Source: an uncultured Bacteroidia bacterium (GTDB lineage Bacteria > Bacteroidota > Bacteroidia > Bacteroidales > UBA932). From it: a stretch of DNA of 64,000 bases. The position numbers and the translations under genes were made by a program. The stretch covers positions 124,001-188,000 of the forward strand of contig CADAAA010000003.1 in NCBI GenBank assembly GCA_902785785.1, in the 5' to 3' direction. Numbering within the stretch: position 1 is the first letter of the stretch; each line of letters starts with the position of its first letter. This document shows, piece after piece, positions 54,871 to 62,886 of this stretch. The notes under the pieces were generated by a model. It saw only the letters and a list, made by a program, of their open reading frames with translations. It had not been told where the DNA came from and made no database searches.

Positions 54871-55150
54871 TTCTGCACAGGAGGATCCCAGACATCTTCT
54901 CAGTCCTCCTACGCGCAGGGAAACCCCCTCCAAGCGTGTTCCGACCCGCGCAGGAGGACCCCAGACATCTTTTCAGTCCTCCTACGCGCAGGGAAACCAC
55001 TCCCAAGCGTGTTTCGGCTCTCACAGGAGGAATGTCGGCGCCCTTGCACTCCTCCTGTGCAGATGGAAACCACTCCCAAGCATGTTCTGACTCGCACAGG
55101 AGGACCCCAGACATCTTTTCAGTCCTCCTACGCACCGTACTCCTCCTTCG
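54871..55150. repeat. 73-bp tandem repeat with AGGAGGA hairpins
   Basis: Four units begin near 54871, 54939, 55012 and 55085. Each contains CACAGGAGGA or a variant, CCCAGACATCTTTTCAG, TCCTCCTACGCGCAGGGAAA and CTCCCAAGCGTGTT. The AGGAGGA and TCCTCCT arms pair. Related to 1891-2007. The stretch 54725-54870 before it holds no gene. Confidence 0.85.
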
Positions 55151-55200
55151 CAAGCGCGGCGAGTGGAATCCCGCCGTTCCCGTCTCGGATTCCCGATAAA

Positions 55201-55326
55201 TGAACAAAACGGGCAGTTTTGTTCAGGATAGACGCCAAGACTATTAAATCTGAACAAAAACGGCCGTTTTGTTCAGAATTGCGCCCGAAATCGCTGAAAA
55301 TGAACGAAATCGGCCTATTTGTTCAT
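55201..55326. repeat. 50-bp hairpin array E
   Basis: TGAAC begins units at 55201, 55251 and 55301, an exact 50-bp period. The middle unit is a near-perfect palindrome CTGAACAAAAAC / GTTTTGTTCAG of 27 bp with a 23-bp linker; the outer two are TGAACAAAAC/GTTTTGTTCA and TGAACGAAAT/TATTTGTTCA. The stem sequence is shared with array A 53 kb away. Confidence 0.88.
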
Positions 55327-55339
55327 CGGTGGCCCGTGG

Positions 55340-55640
55340 GAGGTGGACTAGATGGAGTCTGCTTCCGGGATGGGGCAGTGAGGGGACCAGAGTGGATTTA
55401 CGGAGTGGTGGAAGGAGGGGCTAGAGGGCGTATTATGAACGGGATAGTGAGGTGAGGGGATTAAGGGGGGAGTATGCTTAAGGGACGGTAAGGGGCCAAG
55501 AGGGACTCCCGTGACGGTGGGGGGGGGACAGTGAGGACGGTGAGGGAGTTTGCTATCTGGATGGTAGGGGGACGGTGGATGACCGCGACGGAGAAGATCG
55601 GGGTGGAATTTCGGCGTCGCGGCAGGGAAACAGGGGGAAA
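55340..55640. other. G-rich gap without gene
   Basis: Purine-rich DNA with runs such as GGTGGGGGGGGGACAGTGAGG. No ORF, terminator or known repeat recognised apart from GGCGTCGCGG at about 55612, which belongs with the CGTCGCGG words. Confidence 0.5.
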
Positions 55641-55651
55641 CGCCGGAAAAC

Positions 55652-55695
55652 GAACCGCGACGCCAAAACAGAGTTCTGTTTTTGGGCGTCGCGGT
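55652..55695 (-). terminator. Hairpin downstream of the SIMPL gene
   Basis: AACCGCGACGCC plus AAAACAGA pairs with TCTGTTTTT plus GGGCGTCGCGGTT, a long stem ending 20 bases past the SIMPL stop. On the minus strand it is followed by GTTTTCC, a weak T tract. It may act as a terminator; the arms belong to the CGTCGCGG repeat family seen at 49577. Confidence 0.5.
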
Positions 55696-55714
55696 TAAAG
55701 TCGAAAGACTTGCG

Positions 55715-56407
55715 CTACCGGTCGATGGCGTAGGTGATGGTGGCGACGCCGCGGACCTTCATGACGGCGGGGTTCTCTTCCGTGCTGGAGATGGAGAACT
55801 GGCCCTGGTCGGCGGTGATGAGCTTGCCTAGCTTGCTGCCGTAGTTGGCGACGAACTGGGTGGCGGTGGTCTTGGCGTTGGCGATGGCTTCCTCGATCAT
55901 TTCCTGCTTGAGGTCCTGGAATCCGGTGTAGTCATAGTTGATGTAGTTGTAGCCGCCGAGCGCGATGCCCTTGGAGAGGAGCTCACCCTGCTTCATGACG
56001 ATGCCCTTGACCAGGTCGACGTTGGACGAGGTGATGGTGATGGGTGTCGTGAGCTTGTAGTTGAAGGGGATGTACTCGTTGGACCAGCGGTTGGAGATGC
56101 GGTCGTCCACCTCGGGAGGGAGGATGGATATCTCGCTCTCGGACAGGCCGTTGCTCTTGAGGAAGGCCACGACGGTCTCGTTGGTCTTCTGGATCTCGTT
56201 GTAGAGTGCGGGCAGTGCGTCGCCGGTGACGTATGTGGAGAGTTTCCAAGTGATCTTGTTGGCCGGAACCTCACGCTCGGAAAGTCCCTTTACCGTGACC
56301 TGGCGGTCCTTGTCTATGAATCTGATGATGCCGCTCCTGAGGATGAAACCGAAGAGGATGAGGCTGAGGCCGACTATGACGGCCGCGATGATCTTGTTGT
56401 CTTTCAT
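55715..56407 (-). CDS. SIMPL-domain protein
   Basis: 230 residues. One N-terminal membrane anchor (AAVIVGLSLILFGFILRSGI), then the SIMPL/DUF541 domain: VTVKGLSEREVPANKITW, LKSNGLSESEISILPPEVDD, LTTPITITSSNVDLV, IANAKTTATQFVANYGSKLG, and RGVATITYAI at the end. Likely anchored in the inner membrane facing the periplasm. Family function is poorly defined. Confidence 0.87.
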   Translation of the reverse strand: MKDNKIIAAVIVGLSLILFGFILRSGIIRFIDKDRQVTVKGLSEREVPANKITWKLSTYVTGDALPALYNEIQKTNETVVAFLKSNGLSESEISILPPEVDDRISNRWSNEYIPFNYKLTTPITITSSNVDLVKGIVMKQGELLSKGIALGGYNYINYDYTGFQDLKQEMIEEAIANAKTTATQFVANYGSKLGKLITADQGQFSISSTEENPAVMKVRGVATITYAIDR

Positions 56408-56528
56408 GATTTGCGATCTTTTCCGCGAAGTTAGTCAAAAAGGATACCATACTGGATGACTTTTTTAAATAATCTTCGTTTTGTGACATGATTTTTGTAT
56501 ATTTACAATCGTCAACCTGGACTAACCG

Positions 56529-56545
56529 CCCCGAAAGGGGTTTTT
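56529..56545 (+). promoter_or_regulatory. Short leader hairpin before hpf
   Basis: CCCC-GAAA-GGGG followed by TTTTT, ending 13 bases before the hpf ATG. It has the form of a small intrinsic terminator with a stable GNRA tetraloop. It may be the end of an upstream transcript or an attenuator for hpf. Confidence 0.45.
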
Positions 56546-56558
56546 AACATATTTCATT

Positions 56559-56852
56559 ATGGAGATCAAGATCAAATCCTTGAAATTCGACGCGGACCAG
56601 AAGCTGGTCGCTTTCGTCGAGAAGAAAGTTTCAAAGCTGGAGAGGTTTTACGAGGGTGTGGATACCGTGGATGTGATCCTTTCCCTGCTTCCTGAGCCGG
56701 AGAACAAGAACGCCAGGATCCAGATCCATGTGCCGGGCCAGGAGCTCATCATCGAGCGCAACGCCAGGACCTTCGAGGATGCCGTCACCGAGTGTGCCGA
56801 TGCGATGAAGGAGAAACTGACCAGATTCAAGGAGAAACTCTACGAAGGATAG
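56559..56852 (+). CDS. hpf: Ribosome hibernation-promoting factor, short form
   Basis: 97 residues. MEIKIKSLKFDADQKLVAFV, KLERFYEGVDTVDVILSL, RIQIHVPGQELIIERNARTF and EDAVTECADAMKEKLTRFKE match the HPF/RaiA family without the long-form C-terminal domain. It would bind the 30S subunit in slow growth. Followed by a very clear terminator. Confidence 0.9.
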   Translation: MEIKIKSLKFDADQKLVAFVEKKVSKLERFYEGVDTVDVILSLLPEPENKNARIQIHVPGQELIIERNARTFEDAVTECADAMKEKLTRFKEKLYEG

Positions 56853-56871
56853 CAGACATACTTTTATTGTG

Positions 56872-56901
56872 AGGATGGTTGTCAAACCATCCTTTTTTTT
56901 T
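56872..56901 (+). terminator. hpf terminator
   Basis: AGGATGGTT and AACCATCCT pair perfectly with a 4-nt loop, followed by eight or nine T. It lies 20 bases after the hpf stop. Confidence 0.92.
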
Positions 56902-56908
56902 ACCTTTG
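56901..56908 (+). promoter_or_regulatory. holA promoter -7 box TACCTTTG
   Basis: Exact TAnnTTTG starting on the last T of the hpf terminator and ending 6 bases before the holA ATG at 56915. Transcription would start at or next to the start codon, so the mRNA is probably leaderless. Confidence 0.55.
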
Positions 56909-56914
56909 TGTACT

Positions 56915-57961
56915 ATGGCAAAGAGTTCCGTACAGATTCCCGCGCTGTGTTCACAGCTCGCCGAAGACGCCCGCAGGGGCGTTTTCAAGCCGGTGTATCT
57001 GCTGATGGGCGACGAGCCGTATTATCCCGACCTGGTATGTGATGCCGTCATGGCGAACTGCGTGGAGGAGGGGTTCAAGGATTTCAACGAGTACATATTC
57101 TACGGGGCCGACACCACGGCCGACAACGTCGTCTCGGCGGCGAGGCAGTATCCGATGATGTCGGACCGCATCCTTGTCGTGGTGAAGGAGGCGCAACTGA
57201 TGAAGGATATCGAGACGCTGCAGTACTATTGCCAGCAGCCGCTGGACTCGACGGTGCTGGTGGTGCTGATGCACAAGGCCTCCGTCGACAAGCGCAAGGC
57301 CTTCTACAAGAGCGTGCAGAAGTGCGGTGGCGCCATCGTCGAGTCGCCATCGCTGCGGGACTACGAGATTGCGGACTGGATAGTCCGCTATTTCCGCAGC
57401 CGCGGGCTGAACATTTCGCCAGAGGCGGCTTCCCTGATGGGGGAGAGCACGGGCACCGAACTCAGTACCATCGTGGTGGAGACCGACAAGCTCGTCAAGA
57501 ATCTCCCGGAGGGGGTGGACACCGTGACGGTGGCCGACGTCGAGAAGAACGTCGGCATCAGCCGCCAGTTCAGCGTCTTCGAGCTGAACCGCGAACTGGC
57601 GGCCCGCAATGCCGCCAAGGCGGTGCGCATCGCGACGCACGTCGGCTCCGCCGCGCGTTTCGCGATGCCCATGGCCGTCAGCGTGATCTTCTCGCAGTTC
57701 TACAAGGTGCTCCGCTACGCCGCCCTGCTGCAGCGCAGCCCCCGGCCTTCTCCGGAGGAAAAGGCCGAGGCCCTGGCGGGCGTCAACCCTTACTTCTACC
57801 GCGACTACGACGTGGCGGTCCGCAACTATCCGCTGCCCAAGTGCATGCAGGTGATCTCCATCCTGAACGAGTACGACTACAAGGGCAAGGGCGGCGACGG
57901 CGGCGACATGGATCAGGGCACTCTCCTCGTAGAGATGGTCACGAGGATACTTAATGTTTGA
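56915..57961 (+). CDS. holA: DNA polymerase III delta subunit
   Basis: 348 residues from MAKSSVQIPALCSQL. VFKPVYLLMGDEPYYPDLVC, DRILVVVKEAQLM, STVLVVLMHKASVDKRKAFY, GLNISPEAASLMGESTGTEL and SRQFSVFELNRELAARNAAKA are typical of Bacteroidetes HolA. Clamp-loader subunit that opens the beta clamp. I prefer this ATG to one 36 bases upstream because that would sit inside the hpf terminator. Confidence 0.92.
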   Translation: MAKSSVQIPALCSQLAEDARRGVFKPVYLLMGDEPYYPDLVCDAVMANCVEEGFKDFNEYIFYGADTTADNVVSAARQYPMMSDRILVVVKEAQLMKDIETLQYYCQQPLDSTVLVVLMHKASVDKRKAFYKSVQKCGGAIVESPSLRDYEIADWIVRYFRSRGLNISPEAASLMGESTGTELSTIVVETDKLVKNLPEGVDTVTVADVEKNVGISRQFSVFELNRELAARNAAKAVRIATHVGSAARFAMPMAVSVIFSQFYKVLRYAALLQRSPRPSPEEKAEALAGVNPYFYRDYDVAVRNYPLPKCMQVISILNEYDYKGKGGDGGDMDQGTLLVEMVTRILNV

Positions 57962-57985
57962 AAAGTTTTTGAAAAACTTCAACTA

Positions 57986-58019
57986 TTTGTTGTTTTTCAA
58001 TATATTTTTATTATTTTTG
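57986..58019 (+). promoter_or_regulatory. Promoter of the ABC exporter operon
   Basis: TTTG at 57986-57989, 22 nt, TATTTTTG at 58012-58019, then a leader of about 20 nt to the ATG. Just upstream AAGTTTTT/AAAAACTT can pair and may end holA transcription. Confidence 0.65.
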
Positions 58020-58044
58020 CATCGCTAAACAGAAAGAACGAACA

Positions 58045-58905
58045 ATGGGATTGATTGAGTGCAAGGAAGTTTGCAAGAGTTTCGGTGAGAAGGTGGCCCT
58101 CGACCACGTCTCCATCGACATCCCCGAGGGCAGGATTTTCGGACTGCTGGGTCCCAACGGCGCAGGAAAGACCACCCTCATCCGTATCATCAACCGTATC
58201 ACCATCCCCAATTCCGGTGAGGTCCTCTTCAAGGGAGTCCCCATCACTCAGCGCGACGTCGAGAAGATCGGATACATGCCGGAGGAGCGCGGACTGTACC
58301 GCAAGATGAAGGTGGGCGAGCAGGCCATGTACCTCGCCCAGCTGAAGGGCATGAGCGCCCGCGACGCGCGCACCGGCCTCAAGGAGTGGTTCGTCCGCTT
58401 CGGTATCCAGGACTGGTGGGACAAGAAGGTGGAGGAGCTCTCCAAGGGTATGGCCCAGAAGCTCCAGTTCATCACCACGGTGGTCCACAAGCCCAGCCTG
58501 CTGATCCTCGACGAGCCTTTCTCGGGCTTCGACCCGGTCAACGCCGACATCATCCGGAAGGAGATCCTCCGCCTGCGTGACGAGGGCGCTACCATCGTGC
58601 TCTCTACCCACAATATGGAGTCCGTCGAGGAGCTTTGCGACGAGATCGCGCTGATCAACAAGTCCCGCCTGGTAATCACCGGCGGAGTCGAGCACATCCG
58701 CCGCGAATACGGCAACAACAACGTCGAGCTCGTCTATACCGACGCCGACGGCCGCCACACCGAGGTGCTTCCTCGCGAGGTTGACGGCAACTCCACGCTC
58801 GAGGCCTACATCGCCAAGGGCGTGACCATCAACTCCTACAAGGAGCTGATGCCCCGCATGAACGATATCTTTATCAAACTTGTAACAGGGGAGGACGCGA
58901 AATGA
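58045..58905 (+). CDS. ABC exporter ATP-binding subunit (NatA-like)
   Basis: 286 residues. Walker A LGPNGAGKTTLIR (about 35-45), signature LSKGMAQKLQF, Walker B SLLILDEPFSGFDP and the switch His in VLSTHNMESVEEL. The C-terminal extension after residue 215 is usual for NatA/CcmA-type subunits of ABC-2 exporters. Overlaps the permease gene by 4 bp. Substrate unknown. Confidence 0.92.
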   Translation: MGLIECKEVCKSFGEKVALDHVSIDIPEGRIFGLLGPNGAGKTTLIRIINRITIPNSGEVLFKGVPITQRDVEKIGYMPEERGLYRKMKVGEQAMYLAQLKGMSARDARTGLKEWFVRFGIQDWWDKKVEELSKGMAQKLQFITTVVHKPSLLILDEPFSGFDPVNADIIRKEILRLRDEGATIVLSTHNMESVEELCDEIALINKSRLVITGGVEHIRREYGNNNVELVYTDADGRHTEVLPREVDGNSTLEAYIAKGVTINSYKELMPRMNDIFIKLVTGEDAK

Positions 58906-60260
58906 ATCTGAAAACCATAGGCATAATCATCAGGCGCGAGTATCTCAACAAGGTCAAGAAGAAGAGCTTCCTGATCACCACCTTCCTCGTGCCCATCCTC
59001 GTGGCCGGCCTGACCATCGGTGGCATGGCGGTCATGATGACCACCAAGGAGAAGACCAAGACCATCGCGGTCGTGGACCGCTCCGGCATAGTTCTCCCGT
59101 ATCTGGAGGATACCGAGACCATCAAATACGTTGACTGCAGCGGCCAGGAGGCCGATTCGATCAAGCTTCGTCTCTCGAACCTGGGTTATGACGGTCTGCT
59201 GAGCATCCCGGCACTTGATACCGTTGCCAAGACCGTCAACCCCGACCTGTTCTCGACCAAGCCCCTGGGCATGGACCTGACATCGAACATCAACAACCGC
59301 CTGGACAAGGCCGTGGAGGACTATCGTATAGCCTCTTACGATATCGAGGGTCTGGATGAGATAATGAAGGCGGTCAAATCCGATGTCAAGCTGCACTCCT
59401 ACACCGTAGATGAGAGCGGCAAGGAGAAGATATCCGAGGCGGGTGTCTACTCCATCATCTCCATGGTGCTGGGTATCATTATCTTCATGTTCGTCACGAT
59501 GTTCGGCAGCATGGTGATGTCCGCCGTGATCGAGGAGAAGCAGAGCCGTGTGGTGGAGGTCCTCGTATCTTCCGTCAAATCCACCGAACTGATGTTCGGC
59601 AAAATCATCGGCATCGCCCTGGTCGCCCTGACGCAGTTCCTTCTGTGGATCCTGTTGTCCGGAGTCATCATCGGAGTGGCCGGAGGCATCATGAAAGACA
59701 AGCTCATCGAGCAGGCCGATCCCGCCGAACTGGCCCAGTCGCTGGGTGTCAGCCCCGACCAGCTCGACACCGTGGATTTCACCCAGCTTGCCGGCACCGA
59801 CAATGACATGGCGATGGCTCTCGACATGTTCCACAGCATCCCGATTGGGAAGATCATCATCATCTTCCTGGTGTTCTTCCTCTTCGGTTACCTGCTCTAC
59901 GCCTCGCTCTTCGCGGCCATCGGCTCAGCGGTGGAGAACGCCGAGGATACGCAGCAGCTGCAGATACCGCTGACGGTGCCGCTGATGCTGGGCTATATCA
60001 TCGCGCTGTATGCGTTCAAGGCTCCTGACAGCTCCATCGCGTTCTGGGCCTCGATGTTCCCCTTCACCTCCCCGATCGTCATGATAGCCCGCCTGCCTTT
60101 CGGCGTGCCGGGCTGGGAGATAGCCGTTTCGCTGGGCCTCCTGATCCTGACGTTCGTCGTGTGTGCATGGGCTTCCGCCAAGATATACAAGGTCGGCATC
60201 CTGATGTTCGGCAAGAAGTCCTCGTGGAAGGATCTCTGGAAATGGCTGAAACAAAACTAG
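58902..60260 (+). CDS. ABC-2 type permease (NatB-like)
   Basis: 452 residues. One N-terminal helix (FLITTFLVPILVAGLTIGG), a periplasmic domain of about 140 residues, then five or six helices from GVYSIISMVLGIIIFMFVTM on; SAVIEEKQSRVVEVLVSSVK is the conserved ABC-2 loop. Partner of the upstream ATPase. Na+ or drug export is possible but not shown. Confidence 0.9.
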   Translation: MNLKTIGIIIRREYLNKVKKKSFLITTFLVPILVAGLTIGGMAVMMTTKEKTKTIAVVDRSGIVLPYLEDTETIKYVDCSGQEADSIKLRLSNLGYDGLLSIPALDTVAKTVNPDLFSTKPLGMDLTSNINNRLDKAVEDYRIASYDIEGLDEIMKAVKSDVKLHSYTVDESGKEKISEAGVYSIISMVLGIIIFMFVTMFGSMVMSAVIEEKQSRVVEVLVSSVKSTELMFGKIIGIALVALTQFLLWILLSGVIIGVAGGIMKDKLIEQADPAELAQSLGVSPDQLDTVDFTQLAGTDNDMAMALDMFHSIPIGKIIIIFLVFFLFGYLLYASLFAAIGSAVENAEDTQQLQIPLTVPLMLGYIIALYAFKAPDSSIAFWASMFPFTSPIVMIARLPFGVPGWEIAVSLGLLILTFVVCAWASAKIYKVGILMFGKKSSWKDLWKWLKQN

Positions 60261-60264
60261 TTAT

Positions 60265-61110
60265 ATGAGACGATTCGTCATCCTGCTGTTGGCGTCGTCG
60301 CTGGCTGTCCTGCCGGCCGGCGCCTTCGGCTTCAAATGGAAGTCAACCCCCGTGGACGGTTCGCGTACGGGGGTGACCTGCCCCAACGCCGACAATGTGG
60401 AGGCGGCTATGGGCAGGATGGAAGGCCGCACTTACGTGGCGCCCAACGGGCGCCGCTTCAAGGGCCGTACGGCCACGGCCCGGGCCGCCAGGCTGATGCT
60501 GGCGGCGCAGCCGGGCATGGCCGACGTCAAGGAGGCCGTGGGCTTCTGCCCGACCGGCCTCGAGCGCGGCGGCGCCGAGAATGTCCTCGGCGACTGGGCC
60601 GTGGACATCCTCATGGAGGCCACCGCCGCCGAGACGGGCAAGCCCGTTGACATCGGCATCCTCAATCACGGCGGCATCCGCATCGACATGCCGCAGGGCA
60701 CGGTCCTGATGGACGACATCATGTCGATGTTTCCTTTCAGGAACTATCTCTGCCACATGATGATGAAGGGGTCCGAGGTGCGCGCTCTGCTCGCGGCGAG
60801 CGCCCGCAGGCTCCCCGTGATCGGTGGCGTGAAGGCCACCGTCAAGGACGGGGAGCTGCTCGAGGTCCTCGTGGGAGGAGAGCCGCTGGATGACGACCGC
60901 ATGTACGGCGTCGCATCCATCGACTTCCTCGTGACGGGCGGCGACAGCATCTTCACGGGCCGCGAGATGGACCAGGTCATCACAACCGACGTGCTGGTGT
61001 TCGACGCTATCCTCGGCAAGGTGCGCGAGCTGAATGCCGCCGGGAAGCCCATCGAGAAGGAGAGGGACGGCCGCGTCGTCGACCTCAGTGAAAGGAGGAG
61101 TAGGGACTAG
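60265..61110 (+). CDS. 5'-nucleotidase C-terminal-domain protein
   Basis: 281 residues with a signal peptide (to LPAGAFG). FCPTGLERGGAENVLGDWAV, DIGILNHGGIRIDMPQG and VASIDFLVTGGDSIF are the substrate-binding C-terminal domain of UshA-type 5'-nucleotidases, without the metallophosphatase domain. That domain is encoded by the next gene, 2 bp downstream, so this is a split enzyme in reversed order. It follows the ABC permease by 4 bp. Confidence 0.88.
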   Translation: MRRFVILLLASSLAVLPAGAFGFKWKSTPVDGSRTGVTCPNADNVEAAMGRMEGRTYVAPNGRRFKGRTATARAARLMLAAQPGMADVKEAVGFCPTGLERGGAENVLGDWAVDILMEATAAETGKPVDIGILNHGGIRIDMPQGTVLMDDIMSMFPFRNYLCHMMMKGSEVRALLAASARRLPVIGGVKATVKDGELLEVLVGGEPLDDDRMYGVASIDFLVTGGDSIFTGREMDQVITTDVLVFDAILGKVRELNAAGKPIEKERDGRVVDLSERRSRD

Positions 61111-61112
61111 CC

Positions 61113-61925
61113 ATGAAGAGATTGTTGCTTACAATGCTCTGCCTGCTGGCAGTCATGGCCGGCGCCTCGGCGCAGCGCCTCGTCATCATCCATGTCAATG
61201 ACACGCACAGCCACCTCGATCCGGAGCGTACCGGTGACGATATCGGTCACGGCGGCATCATCGAGCGCGCAGCCTACATAGACAGCGTCAGGAACGCCGT
61301 CGGCAAGGACAAGGTCCTGCTCTTGCACGCTGGAGACTGGAACCAGGGTTCGCCGTACTATTCTATTTTCGGAGGCGACCTCGAGGTCTCGCTGATCAAC
61401 GCCCTCAAGTACGATTGCCTGACGCTTGGCAACCACGAGTTCGACAACGGTGTCGAGGACCTTGGCCGCAGGGTCAAGGGCATCAAGGCCCCCGTGATCT
61501 GTGCCAACTATGACTTCAGCCAGTTCGACATGGGAAGGAGGGGGGTGAAGCCTTGCACCATCATCCGCCGCGGCGGTCTGAAGATAGGCATCATCGGCAT
61601 GCTCACCGACATCACCAAGGTGGTCTCATACGAGACTGCGAGCCGTATCCCGCGGGCTGGGACGGATGCCGAAGTTGTGAACAAATGGGCTGACTATCTG
61701 CGCAACGACAAGAAGTGTGATCTGGTCATCGTCCTGTCCCATCTGGGCTACGACGAGGACCTGGACCTCGTGAAGGAAACGCGAGGCGTAGACCTCGTGG
61801 TCGGAGGCCATTCGCACACATTCGTAAAGGACCTGGAGTACAGGACCGACCTTGAAGGCAAGCAGGTCCCGGTCATCCAGGACGGCTGCTGGGGCCTTAA
61901 CATCGGCCGTATCGACGTCTATTAG
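61113..61925 (+). CDS. Metallophosphatase domain of a split 5'-nucleotidase
   Basis: 270 residues, signal peptide to ASAQ. Metal ligands in order: Asp-x-His of HVNDTHSHLD, LLHAGDWNQG, TLGNHEFDNG, IVLSHLGYDED and VGGHSHTF. It ends where UshA would enter its C-terminal domain. With the upstream gene it would form a periplasmic nucleotidase of two chains. The stop overlaps the yicC stop tail to tail. Confidence 0.9.
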   Translation: MKRLLLTMLCLLAVMAGASAQRLVIIHVNDTHSHLDPERTGDDIGHGGIIERAAYIDSVRNAVGKDKVLLLHAGDWNQGSPYYSIFGGDLEVSLINALKYDCLTLGNHEFDNGVEDLGRRVKGIKAPVICANYDFSQFDMGRRGVKPCTIIRRGGLKIGIIGMLTDITKVVSYETASRIPRAGTDAEVVNKWADYLRNDKKCDLVIVLSHLGYDEDLDLVKETRGVDLVVGGHSHTFVKDLEYRTDLEGKQVPVIQDGCWGLNIGRIDVY

Positions 61926-62809
61926 AGAATATTGAGGCTCTGCTCGCGGATCTTCTCGAGCTCGTCTTTCATGCGGACCACGCACTTCTGGATGGAGGCG
62001 TGGTTCGCTTTGCTTCCGGTGGTGTTGATCTCGCGGCCCATCTCCTGGATGATGAATCCGAGCTTCTTGCCGGGGAAGGGTTCTCCGTCGATGGTGTCCA
62101 TGAAGTACTTGCAGTGCTGGCGCAGCCGGACCTTCTCCTCGTTGATGTCGAGTTTTTCAAGATAATATACCATCTCCTGCTCGAAACGCTCGGGGTCTAC
62201 CTTGGCCTTGAGCTCCTCGAGGTTCTTCATGAGCCTGGTGCGGACCGCTTCGAGGCGCTCCGCCTCGTGGCTTTCGACCTCGTCGTACAGGCCGAGGATC
62301 TTCTGCACGCGGGAGGTGACGTCTTTGTAGAGGGCTTCACCTTCCTTGACGCGGTAGGCGTCGATCGCGGCCAGGGCCTCGTCGACGGCTTTCTCCACGA
62401 GCGGCCAGTTGGCGTCGGTGATGACATCCTGCTTCTTGGCGTCGATGACATCCGGCATGCGCAACAGCGTGGCCAGCAGGTAGTTGGGTTCGTGGAGGGG
62501 GAGGTTGACGGCACCGATCTCGCTGCCGAGCGCCTGTATCTGCGAGAAATACTCCTTAGCGAGGGCGATGTTGACGGCCTTGGCGCCTTCGGAAGCATTG
62601 GGCTCCCAGGTGAGGAACATGTCGATGGTTCCGCGCTGGAGCTTGTCGGCTATCTTTTTCCTCACGCCCATCTCCTTGTCCTTGGGGAGCAGGGAAGTCT
62701 TGATGTTGATGTCGGCGTTCTTTCCGTTCACGGAGCGGAACTCCACCGTAAGCTTTCCGTTTTCAAGCAGGGCCTCGGACTTGCCGTAGCCGGTCATAGA
62801 TCTTATCAT
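61922..62809 (-). CDS. YicC-family endoribonuclease
   Basis: 295 residues from MIRSMTGYGKSEALLENGKL. VEFRSVNGKNADINIKTSL, RGTIDMFLTWEP, ERFEQEMVYYLEKLDINEE and GKKLGFIIQEMGREINTTGS are highly conserved in YicC; the C-terminal DUF1732 part is complete. YicC proteins are RNases in other bacteria. The upstream nine codons of the frame are left out because the family begins MIxSMTGYG. Confidence 0.9.
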   Translation of the reverse strand: MIRSMTGYGKSEALLENGKLTVEFRSVNGKNADINIKTSLLPKDKEMGVRKKIADKLQRGTIDMFLTWEPNASEGAKAVNIALAKEYFSQIQALGSEIGAVNLPLHEPNYLLATLLRMPDVIDAKKQDVITDANWPLVEKAVDEALAAIDAYRVKEGEALYKDVTSRVQKILGLYDEVESHEAERLEAVRTRLMKNLEELKAKVDPERFEQEMVYYLEKLDINEEKVRLRQHCKYFMDTIDGEPFPGKKLGFIIQEMGREINTTGSKANHASIQKCVVRMKDELEKIREQSLNIL

Positions 62810-62833
62810 GCCGAAATGTTGATTATATCCGTG

Positions 62834-62862
62834 CAAAAATACGAATATATTAATTAATTTTG
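62834..62862. promoter_or_regulatory. Divergent promoter boxes of yicC (-) and glnS (+)
   Basis: 62834-62841 on the minus strand is TATTTTTG and 62855-62862 on the plus strand is TAATTTTG, both exact TAnnTTTG. Leaders would be about 20 nt in each direction. Clear -33 TTTG boxes are not seen. Confidence 0.55.
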
Positions 62863-62886
62863 CATGTTTTTAGAATAAGAAGTCAT

